A DNA stretch of 64,000 nucleotides from contig NZ_JAABOK010000002.1 of assembly GCF_009928525.1 (NCBI RefSeq), positions 558,001 through 622,000 on the forward strand. Direction: 5' to 3'. Below, in pieces: positions 54,101 to 61,262 of this stretch (positions are counted from its first letter, which is position 1; every line of letters begins with the position of its first letter). The stretch comes from Chitinophaga solisilvae (GTDB lineage Bacteria; Bacteroidota; Bacteroidia; Chitinophagales; Chitinophagaceae). Below the pieces are notes generated by a model. That model did not search any database and had not been told where the DNA came from. It was given only the letters and a program-made list of their open reading frames with translations. Made by a program: the position numbers and the translations under genes.

Positions 54101-54313
54101 ATGAAAAAAATAACACTGAAAAACTTAGATGCTTCAGGCATTCAACCACTGTCTGCAGAAAATATGAGAACTATCACCGGCGGAATCAGCCGCAACCGCA
54201 AATGTCCTATCACTGAATTCGAATGTAACGATGGTAGTTGCATTTCGCCATCGCTGATAAACGACGGTAAAAACGATTGTCCGGATGGTGAAGATGAGTT
54301 TCCGATTGAGTAG
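54101..54313 (+). CDS. Double-glycine leader peptide with LDLa-like core (copy 2)
   Basis: 70 aa. The leader is identical to copy 1 except Val19 to Ala and ends ENMRTITGG at residue 28. The 42-residue core has cysteines 35, 42, 47 and 60 (x6, x4, x12), exactly the spacing of LDLa cysteines 1, 2, 3 and 5; Asn54 stands where LDLa Cys4 is expected. DGSCI and INDGKNDCPDGEDE keep the calcium ligands Asp55, Asp59, Asp65 and Glu66. The chain ends shortly after this, just short of where Cys6 would be. With copy 1 this shows a duplicated scaffold with a diversified core. Confidence 0.8.
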   Translation: MKKITLKNLDASGIQPLSAENMRTITGGISRNRKCPITEFECNDGSCISPSLINDGKNDCPDGEDEFPIE

Positions 54314-54352
54314 TTGTGGGCCCTGAATAAATGATAGATTATATCTAAAACA

Positions 54353-54396
54353 AAAGCGGGATACAATATTCATTAATGAATATTGTATCCCGCTTT
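54353..54396. terminator. 44-bp perfect palindrome after peptide copy 2
   Basis: Bases 54353-54374 are the exact reverse complement of 54375-54396, with no loop. As RNA the innermost bases would open, giving a stem of about 20 bp; a terminator is likely, but a symmetric protein site or recombination site is possible. Between 54397 and 54588 nothing else is coding. Confidence 0.6.
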
Positions 54397-54588
54397 GCAG
54401 GTGGACAGGCCAATGTTCGAACCTGATCTGTCGTAGACCTGAAGAAGATTCCTTGTTGGTCCGCTGGATTATTTAAATAAATTGTGATTTAAAGAAATCA
54501 ATTTCTCGATCGGATCTGGTTAATAATAATGAGTAAATCTTAAATTTTCAAAATTTATTGTACCCCTTAAACCAATCCTCCGCCGCTA

Positions 54589-55050
54589 TTAAAAGCAGAA
54601 ATTATGCGAATTCTTGATCTCCGACATAACGAAGGTACTGTGCGTGCTGCCAATGCTTTCTACTGAGCCTAGTTTATTGAATACGAAATCCTGGTAATGC
54701 TTCATGTCACGGGCAAACACTTTTAGAAAAAAATCATAATCTCCAGAGATATTATAGCATTCAACTACCTCGTCAATCTTGAGAATATCCGCCACAAAAC
54801 TATGTCCGATTTTCCGGTCATGTTGTTTTAGCTTGATATTGCAAAATACAATGAATCCCTGGTTGAATTTTTCCGGGTTGAGCAGTGCAATATATTTTTT
54901 GATGTAGCCATTGTTTTCCAGTCGTTTGACCCGTGCGACGACAGGCGAGGATGACAGATTAACTTCCTCGGCCAGCTCTTTAATCGTCCGGCTCGAATCA
55001 TTCGTCAATAGCTTTAATAGTTTCAGATCGATCTCATCCAGTTGCTCCAT
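54589..55050 (-). CDS. Lrp/AsnC-family transcription regulator
   Basis: 153 aa. The N-terminal winged HTH (DLKLLKLLTNDSSRTIKELAEEVNLSSSPVVARVKRLENNGYI) is followed by the RAM/ligand domain (HSFVADILKIDEVVECYNISGDYDFFLKVFARD). Such regulators bind amino acids, often leucine or methionine-related. It is divergent from the riboswitch-mesX-mesD unit, so control of methionine metabolism by methionine or a related amino acid is plausible (inference). Confidence 0.93.
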   Translation of the reverse strand: MEQLDEIDLKLLKLLTNDSSRTIKELAEEVNLSSSPVVARVKRLENNGYIKKYIALLNPEKFNQGFIVFCNIKLKQHDRKIGHSFVADILKIDEVVECYNISGDYDFFLKVFARDMKHYQDFVFNKLGSVESIGSTHSTFVMSEIKNSHNFCF

Positions 55051-55147
55051 AGCATAAATAACTTTAATGGGTATAAAAATAAAAATAATACAGCATAAAT
55101 AGCTGAAGGAGGGTTTTAGAACAGCATTTTTTACTTATTTTCTGCTA

Positions 55148-55182
55148 TTTGATACCTTTTTATAGGTGAATATATAACTTTG
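55148..55182 (+). promoter_or_regulatory. Candidate promoter of the riboswitch-mesX transcript
   Basis: TTTG at 55148-55151 and TAACTTTG at 55175-55182 fit the Bacteroidota -33/-7 pattern TTTG...TAnnTTTG, with a 23-nt spacer that is slightly longer than usual. A start near 55189 would place the whole riboswitch at the head of the transcript. Confidence 0.5.
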
Positions 55183-55224
55183 ACAGCAATTAATACTTCT
55201 GTTCTTTGCATATTTCAACAATCA

Positions 55225-55386
55225 GGAAAGGTTTTACTTAGCGGTGAATTAAAAAGGGAATCGTGTGCAAATCACGAGCTGTCGCGCAACTGTAAGTAAC
55301 ACAACAGGGCTTTATCAATAATGGTCACTGCGAAAGCGGGAAGGCTGGTAAAAGCTGTTACAAGTCAGGATACCTGCCTTTGCTGT
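55225..55386 (+). promoter_or_regulatory. Cobalamin (B12) riboswitch
   Basis: Recognisable conserved blocks in order: GGTGAATTAAAAGGGAATC near 55242-55261, then GTGCAAATCACGAGCTGTCGCGCAACTGTAA, then CACTGCGAAAGCGGGAAGGC near 55326-55345, and the B12 box AAGTCAGGATACCTGCC at 55362-55378. This is the classic adenosylcobalamin aptamer. It sits about 195 nt before the MesX start, leaving room for an expression platform with a pairing GTAAAGAGG...CCTCTT; no canonical terminator T-run is clear, so ribosome-site control is possible. High B12 should switch off the B12-independent methionine synthase below. The rest of the 529-bp gap 55051-55579 holds the promoter. Confidence 0.95.
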
Positions 55387-55579
55387 ATTGGTCGATGCTT
55401 CCGCGTAAAGAGGTCATTGGTCAGATTGTACAAGTTTTAAGCCCGTCAAGGGTTGATCCCGCCTCTTCGTGTACATATCTCTCTCTTAGGTCCTTTCTTT
55501 AGCGGTCGCACTGTTTAATTGATAATTAAGTTAGCTATAGAATAATTGTTTTTTGAAAATAAAATAATTGTAACAACTA

Positions 55580-56632
55580 ATGGAAGCGATCACATCGGAA
55601 AATTCCAAAGTAAACGAACAAAAATACATGGAAAATATTCAGAATACCATCAAGGATGATTTTGTGTTCACGCTAAAGAGTACTTGTTTAAATGAAAACT
55701 ATCACCCCTCAAGTCAAACGCGTCTGACAACCAATTTTGCAAACCTGGCTAGAGGAGATAATCGCCAGCAAAACTTACGTAATGCCTTAAATATGATTAA
55801 CAACCGATTTAATGCATTGGCTCATTTGAATAATCCTAAAGCGGATCGTTACCTTGTAGAACTTGAAATCATCACAGTAACGATGAGTACTGATGATAAG
55901 AACGGTATTAACAATCTGCCGTTGATTGAAGTTTTAAAAACGAATATTTTTGACCGTAAGACCAGCCAGCATATAGAAGGTATTGCCGGAAATAATTTTT
56001 CTTCTTATGTTCGTGATTATGATTTCAGTATTTTATTGATCGAGCACAATAAGAATAAATCTGATTTTTGTATCCCTGAAAATTTCGGTGATTTACACGG
56101 AAAACTTTATAAGTGCTTTGTGAGTTCAGCCACTTATAAAGAGCACTTTAAGATGCCACCGATCATTTGTCTAAGTGTATCGAGCAACAAAACTTATACT
56201 CGCACTGAGTATCAGCATCCGGTTCTGGGTTTTGAGTATCTGCAGGATCAGTATTCTATCACGGATGAATATTTCTCTAAAATGGGTTTAAAAGTTCGTT
56301 TTTTCATGCCTCCGAACAGTGTGGCGCCGATGGCTTTTTATCATTCCGGAGATCTGCTTGCTGATTATACTGATCTTGGACTGATCAGTTCAATCAGCAC
56401 GATGGAGACTTTCCAGAAGATTTATCGCCCTGAAATTTACAATGCAAATTCAGTGGCTGGGAAAATTTATCAACCTAGTCTTAAACACGAAGATTATTCA
56501 CTGACCCGCGTGGTTTATGACCGCGAAGAGCGCAGCCGATTGGCGGTTGAACAGGGTAAATATGCTGAAGAGCATTTCATCAAACCTTATCAGAATATTC
56601 TTGAGCAGTGGGCTGCTAAATTCGCTAGTTAA
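55580..56632 (+). CDS. mesX: MesX, DUF1852 protein needed with MesD methionine synthase
   Basis: 350 aa, no signal peptide. The sequence (with FGDLHGKLYKCFVSSATYKEHFKMPP and GLKVRFFMPPNSVAPMAFYHSGDLLADYTDLG) is recognised as DUF1852, the family that accompanies MesD-type core methionine synthases in aerobic bacteria. Published work assigns MesX as necessary for MesD activity with oxygen, though its chemistry is unresolved. It lies under a B12 riboswitch and 26 bases ahead of mesD. An alternative start at 55628 (MENIQNT) is possible. Codons are AT-richer than in most of the window. Confidence 0.88.
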   Translation: MEAITSENSKVNEQKYMENIQNTIKDDFVFTLKSTCLNENYHPSSQTRLTTNFANLARGDNRQQNLRNALNMINNRFNALAHLNNPKADRYLVELEIITVTMSTDDKNGINNLPLIEVLKTNIFDRKTSQHIEGIAGNNFSSYVRDYDFSILLIEHNKNKSDFCIPENFGDLHGKLYKCFVSSATYKEHFKMPPIICLSVSSNKTYTRTEYQHPVLGFEYLQDQYSITDEYFSKMGLKVRFFMPPNSVAPMAFYHSGDLLADYTDLGLISSISTMETFQKIYRPEIYNANSVAGKIYQPSLKHEDYSLTRVVYDREERSRLAVEQGKYAEEHFIKPYQNILEQWAAKFAS

Positions 56633-56658
56633 TAAATCAAAAACAATAAGAAATAACA

Positions 56659-57687
56659 ATGAAAAAACTATTACCAACCTCAATTGTTGGGAGTTTACCC
56701 AAACCAGCCTGGCTTGCACCACCTGAGAAACTTTGGTCGCCCTGGAAATTAGAAGGAGATCAGTTATTGGAAGGAAAACAGGATGCTTTGCGCATTTCTT
56801 TGCAGGAACAGCAATTGGCTGGGTTAGATATCGTTTGTGATGGTGAGCAAACGCGCCAGCATTTTGTAACCACTTTTATCGAACATTTAAGTGGTGTAGA
56901 TTTTGAAAATCGCAAAACTGTGAGAATTCGTAACCGTTATGATGCGAGTGTCCCAGTGGTTATAGGTGATGTTGCACGTCAAAAAGCAGTTTTTGTTGAA
57001 GATGCTAAATTTTTACGTAAACAGACTAATATGCCTATAAAATGGGCATTACCCGGACCGCTTACCATGGTAGATACCTTATACGATGACCATTACAAAA
57101 GCCGGGAAAAATTAGCGTGGGAATTTGCGAAAGCACTCAATGAAGAAGCAAGAGAACTGCAAGATGCAGGGGTAGATATTATCCAGTTTGATGAACCTGC
57201 ATTTAATGTGTTCTTTGATGAAGTTAACGATTGGGGAATGGCAGCGTTAGAAAGAGCCATTGAAGGTTTGCACTGCGAAACTGCAGTACATATTTGCTAT
57301 GGTTACGGCATACAAGCCAATAACGATTGGAAAAAAACATTAGGTTCAGAATGGCGTCAATATGAAGAAATATTCCCTAAAATTCAAAAATCTAAAATTG
57401 ATGTGGTGTCATTAGAATGCCACAACTCAAATGTGCCTTTAAATTTAATTGAACTTGTTCGGGGTAAAAAAGTAATGGTTGGTGCAATTGATGTGGCCAC
57501 CAATACTATTGAAACACCTGAAGAAGTAGCTAATACGCTACGTAAAGCGCTTGAGTTTATAGATATCGAAAATCTTTACCCCAGTACAAACTGTGGTATG
57601 GCTCCTTTGTCCCGAAACGTGGCAAGAGGTAAGTTAAGTGCTTTAAGCGCAGGAGCTGAAATTATACGTAAAGAATTTGCGATTTAG
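56659..57687 (+). CDS. mesD: MesD, core-MetE-type methionine synthase
   Basis: 342 aa, about half the length of MetE and matching only its C-terminal catalytic domain. The zinc site is visible: His211 and Cys213 (VHICYG), Glu253 (SLECHNS) and Cys312 (TNCGMAPLSRN). N-terminal TSIVGSLPKPAWL is the family signature. Lacking the folate-binding N-domain, it is expected to use another methyl donor (not identified for MesD). Directly downstream of mesX, under the B12 riboswitch. The enzyme makes methionine from homocysteine in the cytoplasm without cobalamin. Confidence 0.9.
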   Translation: MKKLLPTSIVGSLPKPAWLAPPEKLWSPWKLEGDQLLEGKQDALRISLQEQQLAGLDIVCDGEQTRQHFVTTFIEHLSGVDFENRKTVRIRNRYDASVPVVIGDVARQKAVFVEDAKFLRKQTNMPIKWALPGPLTMVDTLYDDHYKSREKLAWEFAKALNEEARELQDAGVDIIQFDEPAFNVFFDEVNDWGMAALERAIEGLHCETAVHICYGYGIQANNDWKKTLGSEWRQYEEIFPKIQKSKIDVVSLECHNSNVPLNLIELVRGKKVMVGAIDVATNTIETPEEVANTLRKALEFIDIENLYPSTNCGMAPLSRNVARGKLSALSAGAEIIRKEFAI

Positions 57688-57707
57688 TTATAATTGGTAA
57701 ATAATTT

Positions 57708-58730
57708 TTGATCACCGGAAATTATAGTAAGAGCACTTTGAATAAGTTATTAGCAGTATTAAAGAAAGCAGGTTTCGATGGTTTCCTGTTAATGATAGGC
57801 GCCATGATTATGCTGGCCTATTTTTTACCTCAACCAGGCATGATCAAGGAACCTGTTTCGCTGGAGGAGATTGCCAATGCAGGCGTGTCGTTAATTTTCT
57901 TTTTCTATGGCTTGCGACTGAGCGTTGAGAAACTAAAGTCCGGGCTTGCCAACTGGAAAATGCACATTATCGTCCAATTAACGACTTTTTTGTTTTTTCC
58001 GCTCATTGTTTTGGCATCTCGTCCCCTGTTCGTCAACACCAGCTTAGAGTTGCTTTGGTTGGGTATGTTTTTTCTGGCGGCTTTACCTTCCACAGTCTCT
58101 TCTTCCGTGGTCATGGTTTCCATCGCCAAGGGCAACATTCCCGCTGCCATTTTCAATGCAAGCATTTCCAGTTTGATCGGAGTAGTGGTTACGCCGCTCT
58201 GGGTTGGACTATTCATCGCTTCTGCAACAGGCGATTTTGATGTCACTGATATCGTCATAAAGTTGACGCTTCAAGTCTTGCTGCCTGTCATCATCGGCAT
58301 CAGCCTCAACTCCCGTTTGGGCGCCATTGCCGAAAAATATAAGAAACAGCTCAAGTATTTCGATCAGGCAATCATTCTCACCATCATTTACACGTCGTTT
58401 TGTAAGTCATTCTCTCAACATCTTTTTGAAGGCTTCACCGCCCTTGAACTTGCCGGACTCGCCGCAGGGATGATGGCCTTATTTTTTGCTGTATTCTTTT
58501 GTGTCGGACTACTCAGTCGATTGTTGGGCTTTTCAGATGAAGATCGTATTACTGTCTTATTCTGTGGATCTAAAAAGTCATTGGTACACGGAACCGTCAT
58601 GTCAAAAGTGCTCTTTCAACACAGTACCATTACCGGCATCGTATTGTTACCACTCATGCTTTACCATGCCTTGCAATTGATTGCCGCCAGCATCATCGCT
58701 CAGGGTATGGCCAGACGAAAAGAAGTATAA
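57708..58730 (+). CDS. Bile acid:sodium symporter-family membrane protein
   Basis: 340 aa with about ten transmembrane segments. FFFYGLRLSVEKLKSG and LAALPSTVSSSVVMVSIAKGNIPAAIFN are conserved in the SBF-like (PF13593/YfeH) branch of the family, and FCGSKKSLVHGTVMS is the second conserved repeat. It should transport an organic anion or a small metabolite, driven by sodium. The start codon appears to be TTG at 57708; no clear ATG is close, so the start is uncertain. It lies 20 bases after mesD, suggesting uptake of a methionine-synthesis substrate or product (inference). Confidence 0.8.
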   Translation: MITGNYSKSTLNKLLAVLKKAGFDGFLLMIGAMIMLAYFLPQPGMIKEPVSLEEIANAGVSLIFFFYGLRLSVEKLKSGLANWKMHIIVQLTTFLFFPLIVLASRPLFVNTSLELLWLGMFFLAALPSTVSSSVVMVSIAKGNIPAAIFNASISSLIGVVVTPLWVGLFIASATGDFDVTDIVIKLTLQVLLPVIIGISLNSRLGAIAEKYKKQLKYFDQAIILTIIYTSFCKSFSQHLFEGFTALELAGLAAGMMALFFAVFFCVGLLSRLLGFSDEDRITVLFCGSKKSLVHGTVMSKVLFQHSTITGIVLLPLMLYHALQLIAASIIAQGMARRKEV

Positions 58731-58861
58731 TTTTTACAACAATAGCTTAGGTTGATAAATTTCGTAAAAAAGATCTTCCGCAGCGGGCGATGATGGTGTG
58801 CATCAACAATGATGTTTATCTGCCGGTCTTTGACCAACATGATACTTATGAAAATGGCAAT

Positions 58862-59944
58862 ATGAAACTTTTTGAAAAAACACAGTTAGGCGGTGTCAAC
58901 CTGAAGAATAGAATCGCTATGGCAGCGATGACCAGAGGTCGTACAGATATAAATGGCTTAGTGGGTGATATGGCCATAGAATACTATACCCAAAGAGCAG
59001 GCGCAGGTTTGCTGTTTACTGAAGCTATCAGGATTAGTGAAGATGCTACCGGGAGTCCACTCACTCCGGGCATTTTCACGGGTCAACAAATAGAAGCATG
59101 GAAGAAGGTTACAGCAGCGGTACACGATAAAGGCGGTGTTATTATAGCTCAGCTTTGGCACTCCGGCCGCATGGGTCATTCTGTAGACAGAAATGGCAAG
59201 CTCCCTTTTGCGCCGTCACCCTTGCCTATCCGTGGAATGCAGCATTTTACCTCTCAGGGTAAGAAGGATTACGAGATACCAAAGGAAATGACAATCCCGG
59301 AAATCAAACAAACTATAATGGACTTTGGCCAGGCCGCAAAAAACGCCGTAGCCGCAGGCTTTGACGGGGTACAGCTACACGCTGCCAATGGTTGTCTGCC
59401 CAACCAGTTCTTAGCTGAAAGTGCCAACCAAAGAACAGATGCTTACGGCGGCAACATCCCTAACAACACCCGCTTTGTACTGGAGGTGATGGAGGAATTA
59501 ATCAGTGCGGTAGGAAGTGAAAAAGTAGGTATTAAAATATCTCCTTTCCATCCTTATGGTGATGTAATACTTGATAATCCTTCTGCCACTTATACCTACC
59601 TCATTGAAGAATTCAACAAGCTGGAATTTGCCCATGTAGAACTCATGAGGCGCAGCCCATTTTTCCCTTCGCCTGAACATTATGCCGCTGATAACGAGAT
59701 TGAATTCTTTGGCAGAAAAATTCGCCAGACAGTTATCGCTAATGCAGGGTACGACAAGGCTTCTGGCGAGGCAGAACTTGAAAAAGGCATTGCTGAGCTT
59801 ATTTCCTTTGGCAAGTTATACATCGCAAATCCTGACCTGCCAGAAAGGTTTGAAAAAGATGTTGCGCTTAGTGAGCCGGACAGGGCAACAATATATGGCG
59901 GCGGGAAACAAGGTTATACTGATTATCCACTATGGAATGAATAG
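58862..59944 (+). CDS. Old Yellow Enzyme-type flavin oxidoreductase
   Basis: 360 aa from the ATG at 58862, which gives the family N-terminus MKLFEKTQLGGVNLKNRIAM; the frame extends upstream to 58790 but those residues are not family-like. The FMN barrel carries the catalytic pair His173 and Asn176 (LHAANG). The next residue but one, Cys178, replaces the tyrosine that donates the proton in typical OYEs. C-terminal IADNPDLPERF-type block is present (ANPDLPERF). It reduces alkenes or nitro compounds with NADPH. It is downstream of the mesD-SBF genes by 131 bases and may be co-regulated. Confidence 0.9.
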   Translation: MKLFEKTQLGGVNLKNRIAMAAMTRGRTDINGLVGDMAIEYYTQRAGAGLLFTEAIRISEDATGSPLTPGIFTGQQIEAWKKVTAAVHDKGGVIIAQLWHSGRMGHSVDRNGKLPFAPSPLPIRGMQHFTSQGKKDYEIPKEMTIPEIKQTIMDFGQAAKNAVAAGFDGVQLHAANGCLPNQFLAESANQRTDAYGGNIPNNTRFVLEVMEELISAVGSEKVGIKISPFHPYGDVILDNPSATYTYLIEEFNKLEFAHVELMRRSPFFPSPEHYAADNEIEFFGRKIRQTVIANAGYDKASGEAELEKGIAELISFGKLYIANPDLPERFEKDVALSEPDRATIYGGGKQGYTDYPLWNE

Positions 59945-60228
59945 AGTGTCATCAAAATAAATGATAATTCAAACAATAGCAATATTGAAAATAATTCCTT
60001 CGTCAAATAAATTTAAGTCGCTTCAAGTGTAAAGAGGTGATCAGGTTGCTGATTCCGTTTACTCAATCGATTAATGTGGAACAGGTAGTTTCACACGACT
60101 CTCTCAAAGCGCTGTATCTGGTCATACAGTGATAAATGATCAACGTATTAATCGATGATGAACGGCGTCAGCAGTTCTGCGCCGGCAGGAGCTTTCTCCC
60201 CGCCTATCTGGCAATTCGCCCGAAAACG
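59945..60228. other. Intergenic stretch with no recognised gene
   Basis: Nothing coding or structured was recognised here beyond AT-rich sequence; the tRNA terminator begins at 60229. The region separates the lower-GC mesX-mesD block from the tRNA. Confidence 0.6.
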
Positions 60229-60269
60229 AAAAAGGGACAAATCATACTTGTGATGATTTGTCCCTTTTT
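60229..60269 (-). terminator. Terminator of the tRNA-Asp transcript
   Basis: A 16-bp perfect stem (60229-60244 with 60254-60269) with a 9-nt loop and T/A runs on both sides begins two bases beyond the tRNA's 3' end on the minus strand. It could stop transcription from either side. Confidence 0.8.
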
Positions 60270-60270
60270 G

Positions 60271-60344
60271 CGGACCAGACGGGACTCGAACCCGCGACCT
60301 CCGCCGTGACAGGGCGGCATTCTAACCAACTGAACTACTGATCC
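60271..60344 (-). tRNA. tRNA-Asp (anticodon GTC)
   Basis: The minus strand folds as a full tRNA of 74 nt: a 7-bp acceptor stem (GGATCAG with CTGGTCC, one T·G), a D arm with AGTTGGTTAGAATGC, an anticodon loop CTGTCAC with GTC, and a T arm with GGTTCGAGTCC. CCA is not encoded. It lies between the mesX-mesD block and endonuclease V. Confidence 0.95.
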
Positions 60345-60455
60345 TCGCTACTGATGGGCTTTTCAGCCCTTCCGTTGCCCCCGTTTGGGGTTGCAAATAT
60401 AGAATTATTTATTCCATTCCACCAAAAAAATGTACTGAAAAAAACAAATATTTAT

Positions 60456-61139
60456 CTAAATGCTTGATGGTGGCGTGTTTTGGGCTGATTTGTATTCCAG
60501 CAATGCTATCCGTGCATAGTGATCTGCCAGCCGCGTTGTCTCCGGCAGGCGGTATTGCGTGGCCATTGCCAGCACTATATCCGTGGCCGTCGGCAGCGAA
60601 ACCTTATGCCCGCAGGACACAAACACCGGGTTGATGCCTGTCTGTGTACGCAGGGCGTTGCCTATATGTTCCCCGCCTTCATACAAGGGTGCTACGCTGC
60701 CTCTGGCTGCGGGCAGCTCATCATAGGAGCCGCATAACCTCGTCTTACCGCAACCGATCACCGGTTTGTCGATCGTTACGCCGAAATGACACGCCAGCCC
60801 GAAACGCCGCTGATGCGCGAGCCCCTGCCCGTCGCAGATAATGAGATCCGGCTCGCGGCGGAGCTGCCCGTACGCTGCCAGCAGCGGCGGCATCTCCCGG
60901 AAGGAAAACAGCCCCGGTATATACGGAAACGTTACCTGCGTGGTGTGGGAAGATACTTCCAGTACCTCCCGTGTATGATAATCCAGCAGTACTATACTGC
61001 CGCATATCAGGTCCGTGTCCTTATCATATTCTACATCAGTACCGGCAATGATGCGGATATCCGCAGGCAGCATATCTGTAGTGATCACCTGGTGGCGCAA
61101 CTCCTGTTGAAGCGCGATGGCGGCAGCTTCGGTAATCAT
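60456..61139 (-). CDS. nfi: Endonuclease V
   Basis: 227 aa from the ATG at 61139; a TTG 33 bases upstream would add 11 residues and is less likely. The family signature FPYIPGLFSFRE is present. The metal-binding catalytic residues appear as Asp35 (AGTDVEYD), Glu82 (FSFRE) and Asp103 (LIICDGQG), with spacing close to the Thermotoga enzyme. Endonuclease V cuts DNA (or RNA) one base 3' of deoxyinosine or inosine during repair. Located alone on the minus strand, divergent from the kinase gene. Confidence 0.92.
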   Translation of the reverse strand: MITEAAAIALQQELRHQVITTDMLPADIRIIAGTDVEYDKDTDLICGSIVLLDYHTREVLEVSSHTTQVTFPYIPGLFSFREMPPLLAAYGQLRREPDLIICDGQGLAHQRRFGLACHFGVTIDKPVIGCGKTRLCGSYDELPAARGSVAPLYEGGEHIGNALRTQTGINPVFVSCGHKVSLPTATDIVLAMATQYRLPETTRLADHYARIALLEYKSAQNTPPSSI

Positions 61140-61262
61140 AGGCGGTAAGTTTTGAAACGTAATATTAATCAAAAGAACTTTGATGAATGACGTATATTTG
61201 AGATGACTTTTTCCTTTCAGTAGCCGCCATCATCTTTATCTTTAATACATTTGATCACACAT

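Larger units (their letters stand above)
53733..54184 (+). repeat. Tandem duplication covering the two peptide leaders
   Basis: Bases 53733-53830 and 54087-54184 (98 nt each, from 14 nt before the ATG to the GG codons) differ at only two positions, one of them synonymous. Identity falls off immediately after the GG codons. The two copies are 354 bp apart, start to start. Confidence 0.9.

Noticed and set aside
53747..54313. Lanthipeptide precursors.
   Set aside because: The leader type would allow it, but the cores have paired cysteines and an LDLa-like acidic motif, and no LanB/C/M-type enzyme is in the window; treated as less likely than disulfide miniproteins.
54403..54430. Possible extra tRNA from a TTCGAAC T-loop-like motif.
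   Set aside because: No acceptor, D or anticodon arms can be built and the T stem pairs poorly; kept only as a tentative attachment scar in the findings.
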